Assembly (NCBI GenBank): GCA_004151065.3
Contig: NWUY0300002408.1
Span: 233,998-245,011 of the forward strand
DNA from: Larix sibirica
Lineage: Eukaryota; Streptophyta; Pinopsida; Pinales; Pinaceae
Length of the DNA: 11,014 nucleotides
Direction of reading: 5' to 3'
Below are positions 7,392 through 11,014 of this stretch, piece by piece; the first letter of the stretch is position 1, and each line of letters opens with the position of its first letter. Under the pieces are notes generated by a model. It was given only the letters and a program-made list of their open reading frames with translations, was not told the DNA's origin and searched no databases. A program made the translations under genes and the position numbers.

Positions 7392-8849
7392 ATGGGAAGC
7401 CGAAAAACCCATGTCGCTATTTTTCCCAGCGCCGGAATGGGCCATCTCATCCCTTTTGCAGAGTTAGCCAAGCGACTCTCGGCAGACCACGGAATCACTG
7501 TCACCTTCATTACGTGCAAATGGATGTTCTCCGGTTCTCGCCTGCAACAAGCTTACTCTGACCGCATAGCGTCTTCGCGGGGTCTGGACATCCGCTTCGT
7601 GCAGCTACCTCATGTGGAAATCGAAGAAGAAGAGGCACAGCACATGAAAGTGGAAACCCTTGTAACAAAGCTGCTAGAGAAATCGAAAGGATTTCTTGAG
7701 AGTGCTCTCACATCCCTGCAGATTGACAATTCTGCCTCGCCTGTCTCTGCTTTTATCACTGATTTTTTCTGTTCTACAATGTACGATGTAGCGGCCAAAC
7801 TCCACATACCCACTTACTTATTCTACACTTCAGCTGCTTCTGTGCTTTCTGTCAAGTTATGTCTTCCCAAACTGGCAGCCGAGACTCAAATTTCGTTTAA
7901 GGATGCAGATTTTAACATAGATCTACCGGGCGTTCCGCCGATCCCAGCAAAGGATCTGCCTACTCCTGTTCTGGACAGGTCTGATGAACTCTTTTCTTTG
8001 TTTGTGCATCATTCCTCGCGCTTGCGCGAAGCAACGGGGATTTTGTTAAACACCTTCGAGGAGCTGGAGAGCGATTTGATCAAAGCACTGAGGGAGGGAA
8101 AGATTAATCCCGGTGATGCTAGGCAAATGCCCCGTATTTATCCAGTTGGGCCGCTCATATCATCGTCGCTGGTTGAATATGAAGAAGACTGCCTCAAGTG
8201 GTTAGATAACCAACCGCCTTCGTCGGTTCTGTTCGTTTCCTTCGGCAGCGGAGCCGTTCTGTCGAGAGAACAGATTACTGAACTCGCTCTGGGACTGGAT
8301 GCGAGCGGACATCGGTTTCTTTGGGTTCTGCGCAGTCCCTCCAGCAATTTTCTCTCCATCAGGGATTCAGACGTTTTCGAGCTTTTACCTCAAGGCTTTC
8401 AGAACCGTAGCAAGGATCGAGGTATGGTGGTTCCTTCGTGGGCTCCTCAGATTGCCATTCTTTCTCACCCATCGACTGGCGGTATCCTTTCTCATTGCGG
8501 TTGGAACTCCACACTAGAAAGCATCTCGCATGGAGTGCCCATGATTGCTTGGCCTATTTTTGCTGAACAGAGGATAAACAAGATTTTATTGGTTGATCAC
8601 TTCAAGGTGGCCATTGAAGCAAAGATGGACAGCGATGGATTCGTAAGAAGGGAGGAAGTAGAGAGAGCAGTCAGGGAGTTGATGGATGAAGAAGGCGGCA
8701 TGGCTGTAAGGGAGAGAGCAAGAGAATTGAAAGAGAAGGCCATGAGTGCCTTGGCAGAAGGAGGAAGTTCATACAAAGCTATGACCGATGCCATCTCTGA
8801 TTGGAAAAAACATGCAGAAAAGTCAGCTACTACAGTGCCCGACATATAA
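7392..8849 (+). CDS. UDP-glycosyltransferase, family 1, group E / UGT72-like
   Basis: This 485-residue cytosolic enzyme would transfer a sugar from a UDP-sugar to a small acceptor, as in phenylpropanoid or other secondary-metabolite glucosylation. The start is ATG at 7392 (A at -3, G at +4); no earlier in-frame ATG exists after the stop at 7278. The N-domain opens with HVAIFPSAGMGHLIPF. His18 is the catalytic base and Asp124 (in FITDFF) its partner. Further on are LLNTFEELE (218-226), FVSFGSG (281-287) and FLWVLRSPS (309-317). The PSPG donor box spans 350-393, exactly 44 residues, with W350, HCGWNS (368-373), E376, W387 and the final Gln393. Gln at the last place with Trp371 points to UDP-glucose. 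GMGHLIPF and the RSPS stretch are typical of group E (UGT72), known for monolignol and hydroquinone glucosylation and usually intronless, as here. There is no signal peptide or membrane segment. The frame is intact and all key residues are present. The acceptor cannot be read from sequence. Confidence 0.95.
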   Translation: MGSRKTHVAIFPSAGMGHLIPFAELAKRLSADHGITVTFITCKWMFSGSRLQQAYSDRIASSRGLDIRFVQLPHVEIEEEEAQHMKVETLVTKLLEKSKGFLESALTSLQIDNSASPVSAFITDFFCSTMYDVAAKLHIPTYLFYTSAASVLSVKLCLPKLAAETQISFKDADFNIDLPGVPPIPAKDLPTPVLDRSDELFSLFVHHSSRLREATGILLNTFEELESDLIKALREGKINPGDARQMPRIYPVGPLISSSLVEYEEDCLKWLDNQPPSSVLFVSFGSGAVLSREQITELALGLDASGHRFLWVLRSPSSNFLSIRDSDVFELLPQGFQNRSKDRGMVVPSWAPQIAILSHPSTGGILSHCGWNSTLESISHGVPMIAWPIFAEQRINKILLVDHFKVAIEAKMDSDGFVRREEVERAVRELMDEEGGMAVRERARELKEKAMSALAEGGSSYKAMTDAISDWKKHAEKSATTVPDI

Positions 8850-8917
8850 ATTCCCATTGGGCAAGCGCAAAATCCATTGGAACTTCTCTCCTCGGATTAT
8901 GGGTGATTTATGCTTTT

Positions 8918-8923
8918 AATAAT
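8918..8923 (+). terminator. Possible near-upstream polyadenylation element AATAAT
   Basis: A variant of AATAAA, 69 bp after the UGT stop, in TTTTAATAATTTT. Plant poly(A) signals are loose, so this is only one candidate. Confidence 0.3.
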
Positions 8924-9080
8924 TTTATCCTTCAAAGTATAAGGATCCATGTTCTGTCATGAGTGGAATCTGTTTTTCCCTGTGATTTGAAGTGGCATCC
9001 CATGTGATTTGGGATTTGCCCAGCATTTTTCGCCATTGGTAAAAGATCAGTGTTGTTTGTAAAAGTTTTAATTACACTAA

Positions 9081-9086
9081 AATAAA
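9081..9086 (+). terminator. Canonical AATAAA poly(A) signal candidate for the UGT
   Basis: AATAAA lies 232 bp after the UGT stop, preceded by a T-rich stretch (9054-9072). This gives a usual plant 3' UTR length of about 250 bp. It is the better-formed of the two candidates. Confidence 0.4.
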
Positions 9087-9400
9087 ATTGTGGATGAGAC
9101 TTCAAGATTCAATACTTAATAGGAGCTTCTTTTTCAAAACAAAAAAAACTTGCTTGATATCATGAATCAAAATAGACATATCGTTCATCCTCCGTATATC
9201 ATTAAACATGGAGATTATATCCTCTATATATCATCAAACTTAAGATTATATTAACAGACTATTAAGCATTGAATGGCATGTGTCATAAAAAATATACATA
9301 TAAAATGTCTATGCTGAGTCGGACCATCCGAAAGGTGTCACATGGGTAGCCTATCTGCATACAAAAAATACCATAATATATCGAACCAAAAAAATTGGGA
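9087..9400. other. AT-rich spacer; probable 3' UTR of a minus-strand LINE remnant in its right half
   Basis: No gene is present. From 9400 down to about 9270 the minus strand directly follows the stop of the RNase H remnant, so it is likely that element's 3' untranslated region. I see no A-rich tail marking its end. Short local duplications (ATATCATTAAAC, ATATCATCAAAC) occur at 9197-9238. Confidence 0.4.
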
Positions 9401-9677
9401 CTATCTATCAATGAAAGATCTGCAGTATAGGAGGAAACCCTGTGCAAATACCTCAATATAAATAGTACACTCAGGGCAATCTAAAGCCCTTTTTTGACAG
9501 CCCATTTGCAAGCTGGTTATATACTCTATATACATGACAAAAATGGATTTCCTGAAAAAGAAGCTGTAATGATCTGACTTGACACATCCAACCATCCAGA
9601 AAAGGAAAAGGAACTTGGAGCTGGCCCTTATCATTAGCACAGTTTATAATAACATGGGAATCATCTGCAACCTGCAA
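9401..9677 (-). pseudogene. RNase H-like domain remnant of a plant LINE (RVT_3 type)
   Basis: Seen: minus frame 9677-9471 begins LQVADDSHVIINCANDK, runs through an aromatic-rich middle, and ends FCHVYRVYNQLANGLSKKG. This matches the C-terminal half of the RNase H fold found at the end of plant non-LTR retroelement polyproteins (DS..VI, then F.HVYR..N..AD.L...G). After a one-base slip near 9475 the second frame continues to a stop at 9401 with a short acidic/hydrophobic tail (CTIYIEVFAQGF), which fits the usual end of such proteins. The Asp expected in the final AD.L motif is Asn (LANGL), and a TAA closes the frame a few codons upstream. The N-terminal catalytic part is missing. The orientation is opposite to the UGT and to the ORF1 remnant at 4952, so it belongs to a different insertion. 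Confidence 0.65.
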
Positions 9678-9725
9678 TTGAGAGATTTACCTATCACAAG
9701 TAATATATAAAAATGACTACAAAAC

Positions 9726-10029
9726 TAATAATTCTGTTCTTATATTTGTACTAAACCCACAACGCAACCAAAATTTGATATAGTTCCCAAGTCTGAAAAT
9801 GATGACGCCCCAGCTCCACCTGAGCCCAGGGACAAATTTACTGCCCCATCAATAAAAACTCAAAGGAGAAGATTCAGAGAAAGAAAGAAAAACAGAGAAA
9901 GAAGGGAAATCGAATCTGACAGGTTTTGCACCCTTGTGGACGACTGTGATTAAATTGAGGCAACCCCGGCGAATGGTCACGATTGCTCCATACTACACCG
10001 GGAAGACAATTGTGATTTCATTCTGCCAA
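9726..10029 (+). other. Long readable plus-strand frame ahead of the RT remnant, unassigned
   Basis: The same phase as the RT remnant is open here apart from one TAA (9951-9953). It encodes a Pro/acidic stretch (DDAPAPPEPRDKF), then an Arg/Lys/Glu-rich segment near 9850-9920, then a Cys/Asp-containing part. It does not match the fingers region that should precede this RT. It may therefore be foreign sequence joined at about 10030, or diverged upstream coding DNA. I assign no function. Confidence 0.3.
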
Positions 10030-10385
10030 CTAGAGCCCAGACACTCCTGCATCAATTTCCATTTCCAGAAATGGGCAATTTCATGAATGACTTAAGTAGT
10101 GTGAAGTGATTTACCGATAATTATTTGAATAGAGGATATCACCAAATTTGAATTCCTGAGAATGATGACTGAAAGACAACCTTCAAGACCAAGGAAGGTC
10201 TATATGAATGGCTAGTCATGCTATTTGGGTTGACAAACAAACCCAACACTTTTTGTGATGCTGATGAGCCAAGCATTGAAACTAATTTCAGCAAGATGAT
10301 AGAAGAGCACATGATGCATTTGAAGCAAGCATTAGAGTAGTTGAAGCAAGAGAAGTTGTTGATAAATTTGTAGAAGTGGTATTAG
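10030..10385 (+). pseudogene. LTR-retrotransposon (Ty3/gypsy) reverse transcriptase remnant lacking the YxDD block
   Basis: Seen: frame from 10050 reads FPFPEMGNFMNDLSS, then NRGYHQI, then [16 protein letters not shown] and LFGLTN, which correspond to the RT palm (YPFP..DDL, DL..GYHQI, KTAF.T..G.YE...MPFGL.NAP). Stops at 10107, 10149 and 10170 fit TGA from CGA or TGG. A frame slip near 10251-10255 leads to [11 protein letters not shown]. After another phase change [12 protein letters not shown] and KLLINL follow. In intact elements about 25 residues containing the catalytic Y-x-D-D lie between the last two blocks; here they are gone. The copy is dead. It belongs to a different family, and lies on the opposite strand, from the RT fragment at 3559-3800. 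Confidence 0.8.
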
Positions 10386-11014
10386 AGCAGTTTTGAACCT
10401 TGTCATGTGCTTGGAATCCTGCTTGTCAGCAGCCATATCCTTCATCCTGCACACTGCTAGATTCCTTTGTGTTTATGTTCTCTCCCTATGTGTCTCAACT
10501 TATCTCCTTGGTTGGGAGACTTGCATACTTCCTCTTCTTGCCATCCTTACGTTACATCTTAGTCCTCGCACTATTGTGTGTAAGAAAACCCTAATTCTCT
10601 GCTACTTGGTCATAAGTATAATCTACAACAAAGAATCTGACCATATACGACATGATTTTTATCTGAGTAGTGCCATATTTATATGGGATTTTTTCTATTT
10701 GCCTAAATTTTTATGGTTTGAGGCTATCCAATTTTGATGACGAAGAGAGTATGTTTCATAGCTAGAGAGACCACCTATCCTCGTTCGTTGGTTCAGGTCC
10801 TTAGGATTCTTTTCATCTGCATATTTTTATGAGCAGTCTAATTTTGAATAGGAGGGAGAGAGTGTGTATTTGTGTAGCCACGTAGATTACCATAGTCGTT
10901 CATTGCTTTAAATTTCAAACCTATACATGTTCATTGGTTTCCATCAATCATTATATGGATATACCATACACATCTCTGATATGTTATAATTTTAATGGTT
11001 ATACAATATCTTAA
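10386..11014. other. About 630 bp without a recognisable gene; weak 110-bp direct duplication
   Basis: Open frames (for instance 10393-10737) are hydrophobic and resemble no family; I treat them as chance. Between about 10690 and 10920 two diverged copies of a unit of 110-115 bp can be made out: AATTTTGA at 10730 and 10840, GAGAGTATG and GAGAGTGTG just after each, and TCGTTCGTTG (10781) matching TCGTTCATTG (10896). Confidence 0.4.

Noticed and set aside
7610-7813. Minus-strand frame inside the UGT
   Set aside because: It is antisense to the intact UGT coding sequence, as are the other frames on both strands in 7307-8857.
10393-10737. Plus-strand frame of 114 codons with hydrophobic segments, possible membrane protein
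   Set aside because: Its composition fits AT- and pyrimidine-rich DNA. No start context, homology or neighbouring gene supports it, and it directly follows RT debris.
1-11014. CRISPR array, operon, phage or tRNA gene
   Set aside because: No regularly spaced repeats, no tRNA cloverleaf that I could fold, and all recognised proteins are of plant or retroelement type.

Overview
The window is nuclear DNA of a seed plant. It holds one intact eukaryotic gene set among several decayed retroelements. Gene-poor sequence full of old retroelement remnants, together with an intronless UDP-glycosyltransferase of the plant secondary-metabolism type, suggests a large gymnosperm (conifer-like) genome. That assignment is an inference, not something the sequence proves. 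Two ambiguous bases (n) lie at 276 and 4194.

Left part (1-4590): everything recognisable is on the minus strand. From 3073 down to 287 runs one continuous reading frame of about 929 codons. It has no frameshift but 16 internal stops (11 TAG, 3 TGA, 2 TAA), each one C-to-T change from CAG, CGA or CAA. It has a basic N-terminus, a central globular part that I know only as a repeat-type plant protein, and a long Gln/Glu/Lys-rich coiled-coil tail. A TATA-like box lies about 110 bp upstream. Behind it (3559 to about 4590) is the N-terminal end of a Ty3/gypsy reverse transcriptase with its upstream linker, cut off abruptly inside the RT domain.

Middle (4572-7391): a plus-strand, decayed LINE-type ORF1 (DUF4283-like domain, then a zinc-knuckle remnant) is followed by about 500 bp with nothing recognisable. 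Then comes a short SINE-like insertion (6291-6497) with a perfect 17-bp target-site duplication. Between it and the gene are AT-rich DNA, several short tandem duplications and an (AT)12 microsatellite.

Right part: the gene at 7392-8849 (+) encodes an intact 485-residue family-1 glycosyltransferase. It has a complete 44-residue PSPG box ending in Gln, catalytic His18 and Asp124, and resembles group E (UGT72-like) enzymes. Downstream are a minus-strand RNase H remnant of a LINE (9401-9677) and a second, plus-strand LTR-retrotransposon RT remnant (10030-10385) that has lost its catalytic YxDD block. The last 630 bp hold only a diverged direct duplication. The UGT is the only gene that looks functional; the rest is a record of insertion, cytosine decay and deletion around it.
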